From NCBI RefSeq assembly GCF_007830435.1, contig NZ_VLLC01000018.1:1-64000 (forward strand): 64,000 nucleotides of DNA. The letters run 5' to 3'. This stretch comes from Desulfobotulus alkaliphilus. Its GTDB lineage: Bacteria; Desulfobacterota; Desulfobacteria; Desulfobacterales; ASO4-4. The notes under the pieces were generated by a model. That model saw only the letters and a program-made list of their open reading frames with translations. It searched no databases and had not been told where the DNA came from. Positions 51,862 to 59,204 of this stretch are shown here, piece after piece. Both the position numbers and the translations under genes were made by a program. The stretch's first letter is position 1. Every line of letters begins with the position of its first letter.

Positions 51862-52629
51862 ATGATGACTTTTTCCTATCGTTTTCCCCGCATGATCTTT
51901 CTTTTTTTACTGACCATTCCCCTTCTTTATTTGCCCGCCAGCCCCGTTTTCCAGACAGCCCATGCCGCTGGAAAAGTGGTCATTGCCAATGGCGACTGGG
52001 CTCCCTATCAGGGCAAAGACCTGCCCGGCGGCGGTCCTGCCAGCATCATTGTGACCGAAGCCTTTGCCACGCAGGGCTTGGATGTGGAATTCCGTTATAT
52101 GCCCTGGGCCAGGGGCCTGAACCTCACCCGTGAGGCCCAGACCGATGCCACCATGCTCTACAGCTATAATGAGGAAAGGGGGCAGAGTTTTCTATACAGC
52201 GATGCCATCATCAGCCTTGATACGGTTGTCTTTCATCTGAAAGACAAAAAATTTCACTGGGAAAACCCCGAAGATCTGAAGGGTATGACCTTAGGTGCCG
52301 TACTGGAATACGACTATGGTTTTGTCCGGGAAGACAGCGGCTACACCCTTGACAGGGTTGCTTCCGGTGAATTTAATTACCGCAAACTCGCCGCCGGACG
52401 CATTGACGCCCTTATGGAAGAAAGGCTGGTGGGGCTTGAAACGGCGAGACAGGAAGGCCTTGGAGACAGAATCACCTACCATGCCAAACCCATAAAAAGC
52501 GTTCCCTATCACCTCATCGTTTCCAAAGAAAACCCCAGAGCAGAAGAAATTATTCAGACATTCAACAAAGGGCTGAGCCAGTTGAAAGCCGATGGACGCC
52601 TGAATCAGATTCTGCAGATTACGCCTTAA
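51862..52629 (+). CDS. SBP_bac_3-type periplasmic binding protein, paralogue 1
   Basis: This is a 255-residue exported protein. Signal peptide: IFLFLLTIPLLYLPAS ... AHA. The mature protein begins VVIANGDWAPYQGKDLPGGG and carries FRYMPWARGLNLT, TDATMLYSYNEERGQSFLYS, ENPEDLKGMTLGAVLEYDYG and the closing IIQTFNKGLSQLKADGRLNQ. All are hallmarks of class II amino-acid-type binding proteins. No permease or ATPase is nearby. It is clearly a paralogue of the next gene (the same NG-WxPYQG, PWAxGL and DATMLYSYN blocks). A strong terminator lies directly behind it, so it is mostly transcribed alone. Confidence 0.89.
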   Translation: MMTFSYRFPRMIFLFLLTIPLLYLPASPVFQTAHAAGKVVIANGDWAPYQGKDLPGGGPASIIVTEAFATQGLDVEFRYMPWARGLNLTREAQTDATMLYSYNEERGQSFLYSDAIISLDTVVFHLKDKKFHWENPEDLKGMTLGAVLEYDYGFVREDSGYTLDRVASGEFNYRKLAAGRIDALMEERLVGLETARQEGLGDRITYHAKPIKSVPYHLIVSKENPRAEEIIQTFNKGLSQLKADGRLNQILQITP

Positions 52630-52643
52630 AAACCTGAATAACC

Positions 52644-52684
52644 AACGCCTTTTTGCGCAGCCCTGCCATAAAGGCGTTTTTTTA
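52644..52684 (+). terminator. Rho-independent terminator between the first two binding-protein paralogues
   Basis: AACGCCTTT and AAAGGCGTT form a 9-bp stem followed by seven or more Ts. It lies 14 bases after the stop of the 51862 gene and before the 52713 gene, so the two are not a simple operon. Confidence 0.85.
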
Positions 52685-52712
52685 TCTTTTATCATGCTGG
52701 AGTTTAAAAAAT

Positions 52713-53501
52713 ATGGAAAAAAAACGTTCTGCCATTCTTCTTGCCCAGGGAATTGCCCTGGCTTTTCTTCTGATTGCAGGAGCTGGTTTCTGGTTTTACA
52801 TGTCCATGGACCCCAATCTTGCCAAAGCGCTGGACAAAAACTCCAGAACCCTTGTCATTGCCAATGGTGAGTGGGTTCCTTATCAGGGAGCATCCCTGAC
52901 CGAAGGTGGCCCCATGAGCCGCATCGTGACGGCAGCCTTTGAACGGCAGGGCTGGACAGTGGAATACGTGTACCTTCCATGGGCACAGGGGCTTTCCATG
53001 ACGGAAAGGGTAAAAACCGATGCCACCATGCTCTACAGTTATAATGATGAAAGGGGGAAAAAGTTTTATTACAGTGATCCTGTACTGGAACTGGACACGG
53101 TGGTTTTCTATAATCTGAACAAACCAGTCCGGTGGGAGAGGCCTGAAGACCTGAAAGGGCTTACCCTGGGAGGGGTGGAAAAATACGATTACGGCTTTGT
53201 CAGGGAGGAAGATGGATACCGGATCCGCAGAAGCAGTGACCCCGCCAATAATCACAGGAGGCTTGCGGAAGGCCGACTGGACGGGGCGATGGAGGAAGTT
53301 CTTGTGGGGATGAAAATTTTAAGGGAAGAAAACCTCCAACACCGCATCTCTTTTCATCCCACCCCTGTAAAAAGAACCAATTACCACATGATCATATCCA
53401 AAGACCACCCAAGGGCTGCTGAAATCCTGCAGGTTTTCAACCTCGGCCTTGCCCGCATCAAGGAAGACGGCACCTTCACCGCCCTGCTGGAATACAAGTG
53501 A
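52713..53501 (+). CDS. SBP_bac_3-type binding protein, paralogue 2, membrane-anchored
   Basis: This is a 262-residue protein. Unlike its neighbours it has an uncleaved-looking N-terminal helix (AILLAQGIALAFLLIAGAGF then WFYMSM) without a clear signal-peptidase site, so it may stay tethered to the inner membrane. It shares TLVIANGEWVPYQGASLTEG, VYLPWAQGLSMT and TDATMLYSYNDERGKKFYYS with paralogue 1. The start at 52713 follows GGAG at ten bases. The 282-base gap behind it separates it from the chemotaxis receptor. A tethered binding protein beside a chemoreceptor suits a sensory role; this is inference. Confidence 0.86.
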   Translation: MEKKRSAILLAQGIALAFLLIAGAGFWFYMSMDPNLAKALDKNSRTLVIANGEWVPYQGASLTEGGPMSRIVTAAFERQGWTVEYVYLPWAQGLSMTERVKTDATMLYSYNDERGKKFYYSDPVLELDTVVFYNLNKPVRWERPEDLKGLTLGGVEKYDYGFVREEDGYRIRRSSDPANNHRRLAEGRLDGAMEEVLVGMKILREENLQHRISFHPTPVKRTNYHMIISKDHPRAAEILQVFNLGLARIKEDGTFTALLEYK

Positions 53502-53698
53502 TACCAAAAGAGGCCTTGCAGAGTTTTTTCTTTTTAAATATAATTTTTATCGAAAAATCAAGTTTATGAAAAAGAGAGTACCCTTTAAAAAATATAATGG
53601 ATGTCTGCAGCAAACAGACTCAACCTTCGGAATCAGGCAGATCAGTCTCCCTGCCCATCCGGTATAAGAAACGGTCAGGCAGGACAAACGGCATCTTT

Positions 53699-53716
53699 CT
53701 GCCCGAATCCGGGCAG
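53699..53716. terminator. Hairpin upstream of the chemoreceptor gene
   Basis: CTGCCCG and CGGGCAG form a tight seven-pair stem with a four-base loop, flanked by TTT and GAAG. It could end the 52713 transcript or belong to the leader of the MCP gene. Confidence 0.45.
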
Positions 53717-53783
53717 GAAGATGAAAAAGATACGCTCCCATAACCAACCACCTTCCTAAAAAACCACCACCAAGGAGTCTTCC

Positions 53784-55370
53784 ATGGACAAAACATCTCT
53801 CCGCATTCCCATGCAAAAACGAATCTTTGTCCGTATTGTCAGCACTGTTCTGGTTTTAACCACGCTGATTCTTATGGGGATGGGCTTCTGGCAATACCAG
53901 AGTGCCAAATCCCGGCTGGAACAGGGCCTGAATGTGGATGCCGACCTTGCCCTGCAGCGCATCCTCCTCACCCTGCAGGATCCTTTATATAATTTTGACA
54001 TGGCCCAGACGGAAGCCATTCTCCGGTCTGAGATGCAGGACCTGAGACTTCTCGCCGTGGCCCTTTCAGACCCTGCCAACCAGCGGCAACTCCTTATTCT
54101 GGGCAGAAACGCAGACAAAGAAGTCCAAAATACGGAAAAACTGCCGGAAACAAGAAGATTCCAGAGGGAAAGCCCCATCTCCAGAGGGGATGACAAACTC
54201 GGTAATATCCATATCATACTGAACCCGGATTTCTTTCAGGACAGCCTCCGTGAAATCCTCATCAACACCATCATCACCATTGTCATTCTCAACATTCTTC
54301 TGCTTGCGGTCATGGCCTTTACCCTCAGAGCCATGGTCTTTTATCCCCTTGACAAAATGATTTCTGCTGTGCGGGATCTGGCCGAAGGTGAAGGGGATCT
54401 CACCCAGCGCATTTCAGAAAAAAGCGGGAATGAACTCAGCCTTGCCGCCCGCTGGATCAATGTCTTCATTGCCCAGATCCATGAAATTATGGGCCGCATC
54501 CGTGATAACGGCAACAAACTCACGGACTCGGCCACAAGCCTCCTCTCCATTTCCGAAAAAATGGCAACAGACTCCAGAACTTCTGCGGAAAGGGCCACGG
54601 CCGTTGCCAGTGCCACGGGGCAGATGAGCCAGAGCATGGGCAGTGTGGCCTCGGCCATGGAGCAGGCTGCCACCAACACCTCCATGGTTGCCGCAGCTGC
54701 TGAAGAAATGACTGCCACCATCGATGAAATTGCCAAAAACACAGAAGAAGCCAGACGGACCACCCAAAACGCGGTACACCGCTCCGAGGGTGCAACGGAA
54801 AAAATGACCGAACTGGAAAATATTGCAGGGCAGATCGGAAAAGTGACCGAATCCATCACGGAAATATCAGAACAGACCAATCTTCTGGCCCTGAACGCCA
54901 CCATAGAAGCAGCAAGGGCGGGCGAGGCTGGCAAAGGCTTTGCCGTTGTGGCCAGCGAAATCAAAACCCTTGCCACCCAGACCACCACAGCTACGGAAAA
55001 CATACGGAACATCATCGCATCGGCCCAGTCTGTCATTAAACAGGCCACCGGCGAAGTGCAGGAAGTCTCCGGTGCCATTCAGGCCACCAGCGACATTGTA
55101 ACGGTCATTGCCACGGCTGTGGAACAGCAGTCCGCCGCCACCCGGGAAATTTCCGGCAATGTCCTTCAGGCGGCTGAAGGAATTCAGGAGGTAAATGAAA
55201 ACATGGCTGCCATGACGGGCTTTGTGCAAAGCATCCGTCAGGACATAGAAAGTGTGGACAATATCAGTAAAGAGATGAATAATATCAGTTGCGATGTGAA
55301 CGGCAAGGCCCGGGAAGTCTCCGGCATGGCAGAAAACCTCCAGGGGCTTATCGGACGATTTGTCCTGTAA
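53784..55370 (+). CDS. Methyl-accepting chemotaxis protein
   Basis: This is a 528-residue chemoreceptor. TM1 is about residues 15-35 ([19 protein letters not shown]), followed by a periplasmic domain of about 130 residues of unrecognised type. TM2 is near 170-190 ([20 protein letters not shown]), followed by HAMP ([20 protein letters not shown]), an adaptation helix and the conserved hairpin [20 protein letters not shown] then [12 protein letters not shown]. It ends GLIGRFVL without a CheR-tethering pentapeptide. AAGGAG lies five bases before the ATG. It heads a run of binding-protein genes (55417, 56216, 57437) with gaps of only 15-52 bases, so it is probably co-transcribed with them and may read their ligand state. 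Confidence 0.92.
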   Translation: MDKTSLRIPMQKRIFVRIVSTVLVLTTLILMGMGFWQYQSAKSRLEQGLNVDADLALQRILLTLQDPLYNFDMAQTEAILRSEMQDLRLLAVALSDPANQRQLLILGRNADKEVQNTEKLPETRRFQRESPISRGDDKLGNIHIILNPDFFQDSLREILINTIITIVILNILLLAVMAFTLRAMVFYPLDKMISAVRDLAEGEGDLTQRISEKSGNELSLAARWINVFIAQIHEIMGRIRDNGNKLTDSATSLLSISEKMATDSRTSAERATAVASATGQMSQSMGSVASAMEQAATNTSMVAAAAEEMTATIDEIAKNTEEARRTTQNAVHRSEGATEKMTELENIAGQIGKVTESITEISEQTNLLALNATIEAARAGEAGKGFAVVASEIKTLATQTTTATENIRNIIASAQSVIKQATGEVQEVSGAIQATSDIVTVIATAVEQQSAATREISGNVLQAAEGIQEVNENMAAMTGFVQSIRQDIESVDNISKEMNNISCDVNGKAREVSGMAENLQGLIGRFVL

Positions 55371-55416
55371 ATCAAATATTCCAACACAGAACTGAACCAG
55401 ACCAAAGGAGCATTCC

Positions 55417-56163
55417 ATGAAGTTTCCGGGCAGAATTCTTTTGATACTCTTGATGGCACTCACCCTTACTGCACAGGCAGAGCCGGAAAGAAAACTCACC
55501 GGAATCTCTCTGGACTGGGAACCCTATATTGGTGCCCATATGCCGCAGCAGGGCTATGTGGCACAGATCGTCCGGGAAGCCTTTAAAGCAGGTGGCGGTT
55601 ATACCATGGACGTAGAATTCATGGCATGGACATGGGTGGTCGCCCTGGCCGATTCCGGCAGGTATGACTTTTACTTCCCGGAATATTACGATGCAAAACT
55701 TGAAGAAAAGTATTATATATCAGATCCCATTCCCGGCGGTCCCCTTGTTTTTTTTAAAAGAAAAGACACAAACATCCAGTACAATCATCTTCAGGATCTC
55801 AGACCCCATAAAATCGGTACCGTCCGCGGCTATGTAAACACCCCTGAATTTGACAATGCAGACTATCTGACCAAGGTGGAGGCCATGACGGATATGGAGA
55901 ACATCCAGAATCTCCTTAACGGAAAAATCCAAGTAATGGTAATGGACAAATATGTGGGCCTCCACCTCCTGCGCACAAAAAGCTCTGACAGAGCCATGGA
56001 AGTGGAGGTCATGACCCCTCCCTTAGGTGTCAATGACCTCCATGTGTGTTTTCCCAAAAAGACCGGGAATGCCCGAGAACATCTGGAAGCACTGAATCAA
56101 GGGCTGAAAATCCTCAAGGAAACCGGCCGGGTCAAAGAAATCATGCAAAGCCACGGCTTCTGA
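55417..56163 (+). CDS. SBP_bac_3-type periplasmic binding protein, paralogue 3
   Basis: This is a 248-residue exported protein with signal peptide ILLILLMALTLTAQA. Core: LTGISLDWEPYIGAHMPQQG, FMAWTWVVALADSGRYDFYF, PEYY, SDPIPGGPLVFFKRK and LRPHKIGTVRGYVNTPEFDN. It is closest to the broken gene at 57437 (shared LxWEPYIG, FPEYY, SDPxPGGPLVFF, VRGYVNTPEFD), a second sub-family distinct from paralogues 1 and 2. In place of the usual PWxRxL it has AWTWVVAL, so ligand specificity may differ. AAAGGAG lies six bases before the ATG. It sits 46 bases behind the MCP gene. Confidence 0.88.
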   Translation: MKFPGRILLILLMALTLTAQAEPERKLTGISLDWEPYIGAHMPQQGYVAQIVREAFKAGGGYTMDVEFMAWTWVVALADSGRYDFYFPEYYDAKLEEKYYISDPIPGGPLVFFKRKDTNIQYNHLQDLRPHKIGTVRGYVNTPEFDNADYLTKVEAMTDMENIQNLLNGKIQVMVMDKYVGLHLLRTKSSDRAMEVEVMTPPLGVNDLHVCFPKKTGNAREHLEALNQGLKILKETGRVKEIMQSHGF

Positions 56164-56215
56164 ACCTGTTTCATAAGCATCTTAAATCCTTTGCCCAAAT
56201 ACAAGGAGACAGCGA

Positions 56216-57421
56216 ATGAAAAATAAAACCGCTGCCCACTGGCCCTTCCTGCTCCTGTCATGTTTAATCTTAACCCTGCTCAATGCTTCCCCCCTGCCTG
56301 CGGAGTCAAATACGGGCATTACAGATACCCACATACGCATAGGCCAGTCATGCTCACTTACAGGGCCTGCCATGGGACTGTGCAAGGGCATGAGGGATGG
56401 GGCACAGCTGTATTTTGATTATATCAACGCACAGGGTGGTATTCATGGCAGACAGATTCAACTGATCACCCAAGATGACGCCTATAATCCGGAGAAATGT
56501 AAAAAAAACACAAAGGCATTTATAAACGAGCAAAATATTTTTCTTTTGTTCGGATATGTGGGAACCCTCACAACAGAAACAGTGCTGCCCCTGCTTCAGG
56601 AAAAAAAGTTCCCTCTTTTTGCCCCCCTTACCGGTGCCAGAATATTCAGATACCCTGTCATACATGAAGTGTTCAACATAAGGGCCAGCTATATACAGGA
56701 AACCGAAACCATGGTTGACCGGCTGGTAAAGGACAGGGGCATAAAAAATATTGCCGTTTTCTACCAGAATGACAGCTACGGCACAGACGGGCTCAACGGC
56801 GTACGCATTGCCGCATCCAAATACGGAATCGTGCCCTCAGGCACGGTATCCTACAACAGAGAGTCTCCTGATACAGAAAAAGCCGTAAGCCAGCTTATGG
56901 AATCAAATCCGGAGGCCGTTATCCTTATTGCGACAAGTGAACCCGCAGCACAGCTCATATCCGGAATGAGAAACGCAGGGAGTGAAGCCTTATTTCTCAA
57001 TGTCTCCTTTGTCAATGGTGAAGACCTTGCCGAAAGGCTCCTAAACCATGGCATAGGGGTTGTTGTATCTCAGGTTGTTCCCTTTCCCTTTTACAGAAGA
57101 GTTCCGCTTGTGGCCGAATATAGTCAGATCGGATCCAAACTACGTCCTGAAAAACAAGCTGACTTTGCTGGCATGGAAGGGTTTGCAGCAGCCAAAGCCC
57201 TGACCGGTATTCTGGCCGATACCCCTGCTCCCCTCACAAGGGAAGCCTTCATGAAAAGTGCAGAGCAGCAGGATGAAAGGGATATCGGCGGCTTCACCTT
57301 TTCCTTCAGCCCACAAAGGCGGCAGGGAAGCAACCTTGTTTATCTGACCCAGATCGGCCCCGGGGGCTTTCTCCGCCCCATTGAGAACCTCAACCAGCTT
57401 TATCCGTTTCACAAGAACTGA
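56216..57421 (+). CDS. LivK-type periplasmic binding protein in the chemoreceptor cluster
   Basis: This is a 401-residue class I binding protein (Peripla_BP_6). Signal peptide: FLLLSCLILTLLNASPLPA. Then come IRIGQSCSLTGPAMGLCKGM, GAQLYFDYINAQGGIHGRQI, QLITQDDAYNPEKC, IFLLFGYVGTLTTETVLPLL and NIAVFYQNDSYGTDGLNGVR. This is the same family as the kinase-linked protein at 43311 but from a clearly different branch. No permease accompanies it; it lies 52 bases behind one small binding protein and 15 bases before another. AAGGAG lies six bases before the ATG. Confidence 0.89.
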   Translation: MKNKTAAHWPFLLLSCLILTLLNASPLPAESNTGITDTHIRIGQSCSLTGPAMGLCKGMRDGAQLYFDYINAQGGIHGRQIQLITQDDAYNPEKCKKNTKAFINEQNIFLLFGYVGTLTTETVLPLLQEKKFPLFAPLTGARIFRYPVIHEVFNIRASYIQETETMVDRLVKDRGIKNIAVFYQNDSYGTDGLNGVRIAASKYGIVPSGTVSYNRESPDTEKAVSQLMESNPEAVILIATSEPAAQLISGMRNAGSEALFLNVSFVNGEDLAERLLNHGIGVVVSQVVPFPFYRRVPLVAEYSQIGSKLRPEKQADFAGMEGFAAAKALTGILADTPAPLTREAFMKSAEQQDERDIGGFTFSFSPQRRQGSNLVYLTQIGPGGFLRPIENLNQLYPFHKN

Positions 57422-57436
57422 AAGGATCAGATACCC

Positions 57437-58200
57437 ATGAAAACTGTCAGACTATCCACCATCGCCCTTATTTTTTCTCTATGTTTTTATGCAATTTCAG
57501 CATCCGCAGAAAACCTCACCGGTGCCAGCCTGAACTGGGAGCCTTACATTGGCGAGACAATGCCCCGGGAAGGTTATGTGGCCGAAGTGGTGAAAGAAGC
57601 CTTTTCCAGAGAAGGCTACAATCTGGAAATACAGTACATGCCCTGGGCCAGGGTAGTTGCCCTGTCCAAAGAAGGCCGTTTTGATGTCTATTTTCCGGAA
57701 TATTATGCAGAAGAACTGAAAGAGGATTTTCTCATTTCAGATCCCTTCCCCGGCGGTCCGCTGGTATTCTTTCAAAAAAAAGGTGCCAACATCACCTACA
57801 ACAGCATGGAAGATCTCAGATCCTATAAAATCGGTGTGGTCCGGGGTTATGTCAACACACCGGAATTTGATGCCGCAGAATACCTGACCAAAGACCCTGT
57901 AACCGAAGATATGCAAAACATCCTGAAACTCCTTGCAGGCCGCATAGACCTCATGGTGGTGGACAAATATGTTGGCCTTCACCTGCTCCGCACCCAGGTT
58001 CCCGACAGGGTCAATGAGATAGAAATCGTGGAACCGCCCCTGGGTGTCAACGATCTTTATGTCTGCTTTCCCAAAAACACCAAAGATGCTGAAAAACGTC
58101 TCAAGGCCTTTAATAACGTCTCAAGGCCTTTAATAAAGGTCTCAAAGAACTGAAAGATTCCGGCCAGATGAAAGCCATTATGGCCAGTCACGGATTCTGA
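57437..58200 (+). pseudogene. SBP_bac_3-type binding protein, paralogue 4, frameshifted by a 20-bp tandem duplication
   Basis: Signal peptide and the first 215 or so residues are intact (LTGASLNWEPYIGETMPREG, QYMPWARVVALSKEGRFDVY, FPEYY, SDPFPGGPLVFFQ, VRGYVNTPEFDAAEY). At 58095-58134 a 20-base unit is present twice, which shifts the frame and ends the protein early at 58153 (LIKVSKN). Removing one unit restores FNKGLKELKDSGQMKAIMAS then HGF and a stop at 58200, exactly the ending of paralogue 3. The loss of the last helix probably destabilises the fold. It could be a reversible slippage event, a recent mutation or an assembly error. Confidence 0.87.
58095..58134 (+). repeat. Perfect 20-bp tandem duplication
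   Basis: The unit AACGTCTCAAGGCCTTTAAT occurs twice head to tail (58095-58114 and 58115-58134) inside the binding-protein gene. Its length is not a multiple of three, so it changes the reading frame. Confidence 0.97.
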
Positions 58201-58297
58201 TCCTAAGAAAAATAGCCGATCCTGCCCGTAATTTTGCTTTTTCTTTTTGTACCCGAAGCCTTGTTTCTGAAAGTCCCGCCCCGTCCCTGTCTTTCAT

Positions 58298-58339
58298 CTG
58301 CCTGAGTACGCCTGCCTTCCAGCAGGAATACTCAGGCAG
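58298..58339. repeat. Long nested hairpin between binding-protein genes
   Basis: CTGCCTGAGTA pairs with TACTCAGGCAG, and inside them CCTGC pairs with GCAGG. It lies 30 bases before the next binding-protein start. It may be a terminator of the upstream run (no T-run) or a regulatory stem in the leader of the gene at 58369. Confidence 0.55.
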
Positions 58340-58368
58340 CCCTTCCACCCCCTGAAAAGGAGCTCCCC

Positions 58369-59160
58369 ATGCTCAACAAAAGCCTCATCTTAAGCATCCT
58401 GCTCACCCTTGTTGTGGCCATGGCAGCCTATGCCAAAACCCCGGTCACCATTTATGGCGACCACAACTACCCGCCCTATTCCTATGCAGAAGGTGGAAAG
58501 GCAAAGGGTATTTACACGGAAATACTGCAAAGGGCCTTTTCCCGGATGAAGGACTATGATGTCTCCATTGAACTTGTTCCATGGGCCAGAGGCCTTAATT
58601 TCATTGAAACGGGTTCCGGCCTTGCCCTCTATCCTCCCTATGAACACCGGGAAACAAGACCCTGGATGGATCCCTATTCCGTTCCCATACTGGATGAAAC
58701 CGTGGTGATTTTCTGTACGGAAGACAGCCTTCCCAAATCCAGAACCCGATGGCCCGAAGATTACTACGGGCTGACCATCGGCCTGAACCTTGGGTTTAAG
58801 CTGGGAGGAGAACAGTTCTGGCAGGCTGTAGAAGAAAGAAAAATCCGGGTGGAAGAAGCCACAGGCAGCCGCCCCAACATTCTCAAACTGGGGGCCAATC
58901 GCATCGACTGCTACATGAACGACCGCATTTCCGTTCTCTGGGAACTGGACCGCCTCAAAAAAAGCGGAGAATACAAGGGCAAGGATTTTGTGGAGGGCAG
59001 TGTTGTCTCTTCCAATCAGGGCTTTCTGGGCTTTACCAATCAGGATAAGGGGAAATTCCCATTCAAGGAAGACTTTCTGAAAAAATTCAATGCAGAGATA
59101 CTGAAAATGCAGGCCTCAGGTGAAATTCAAAAGATCATTGACAGCCACACAAACCAGTAA
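58369..59160 (+). CDS. SBP_bac_3-type periplasmic binding protein, paralogue 5
   Basis: This is a 263-residue exported protein with signal LILSILLTLVVAMAAYA. The core VTIYGDHNYPPYSYAEGGKA, GIYTEILQRAFSRM, ELVPWARGLNFIETGSGLAL and YPPYEHRETRPWMDPYSVPI marks it as a third sub-family, nearer to classical amino-acid binders (YPPYSY, 'GIYTEIL'). Its C-terminus ILKMQASGEIQKIIDSHTNQ is typical. AAAGGAG lies six bases before the ATG. A clear terminator closes the whole binding-protein region behind it. Confidence 0.88.
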   Translation: MLNKSLILSILLTLVVAMAAYAKTPVTIYGDHNYPPYSYAEGGKAKGIYTEILQRAFSRMKDYDVSIELVPWARGLNFIETGSGLALYPPYEHRETRPWMDPYSVPILDETVVIFCTEDSLPKSRTRWPEDYYGLTIGLNLGFKLGGEQFWQAVEERKIRVEEATGSRPNILKLGANRIDCYMNDRISVLWELDRLKKSGEYKGKDFVEGSVVSSNQGFLGFTNQDKGKFPFKEDFLKKFNAEILKMQASGEIQKIIDSHTNQ

Positions 59161-59167
59161 ACCTGCC

Positions 59168-59197
59168 GACCGCCACAGCCGTGGCGGTCTCCTTTTA
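59168..59197 (+). terminator. Rho-independent terminator closing the binding-protein cluster
   Basis: GACCGCCAC and GTGGCGGTC form a perfect 9-bp stem with a four-base loop AGCC, followed by TCCTTTT. It starts eight bases after the stop of the 58369 gene. Confidence 0.85.
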
Positions 59198-59204
59198 AAC
59201 CATG

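Noticed and set aside
53502-53783. Gap before the chemoreceptor considered as a cyclic-di-GMP riboswitch
   Set aside because: The expected conserved cores of GEMM-type riboswitches were not found; only simple hairpins are present.
54341-55078. 245-codon Ser/Ala/Val-rich frame opposite the chemoreceptor
   Set aside because: It is antisense to the most conserved part of the MCP; its repetitive composition mirrors the coiled-coil heptads.
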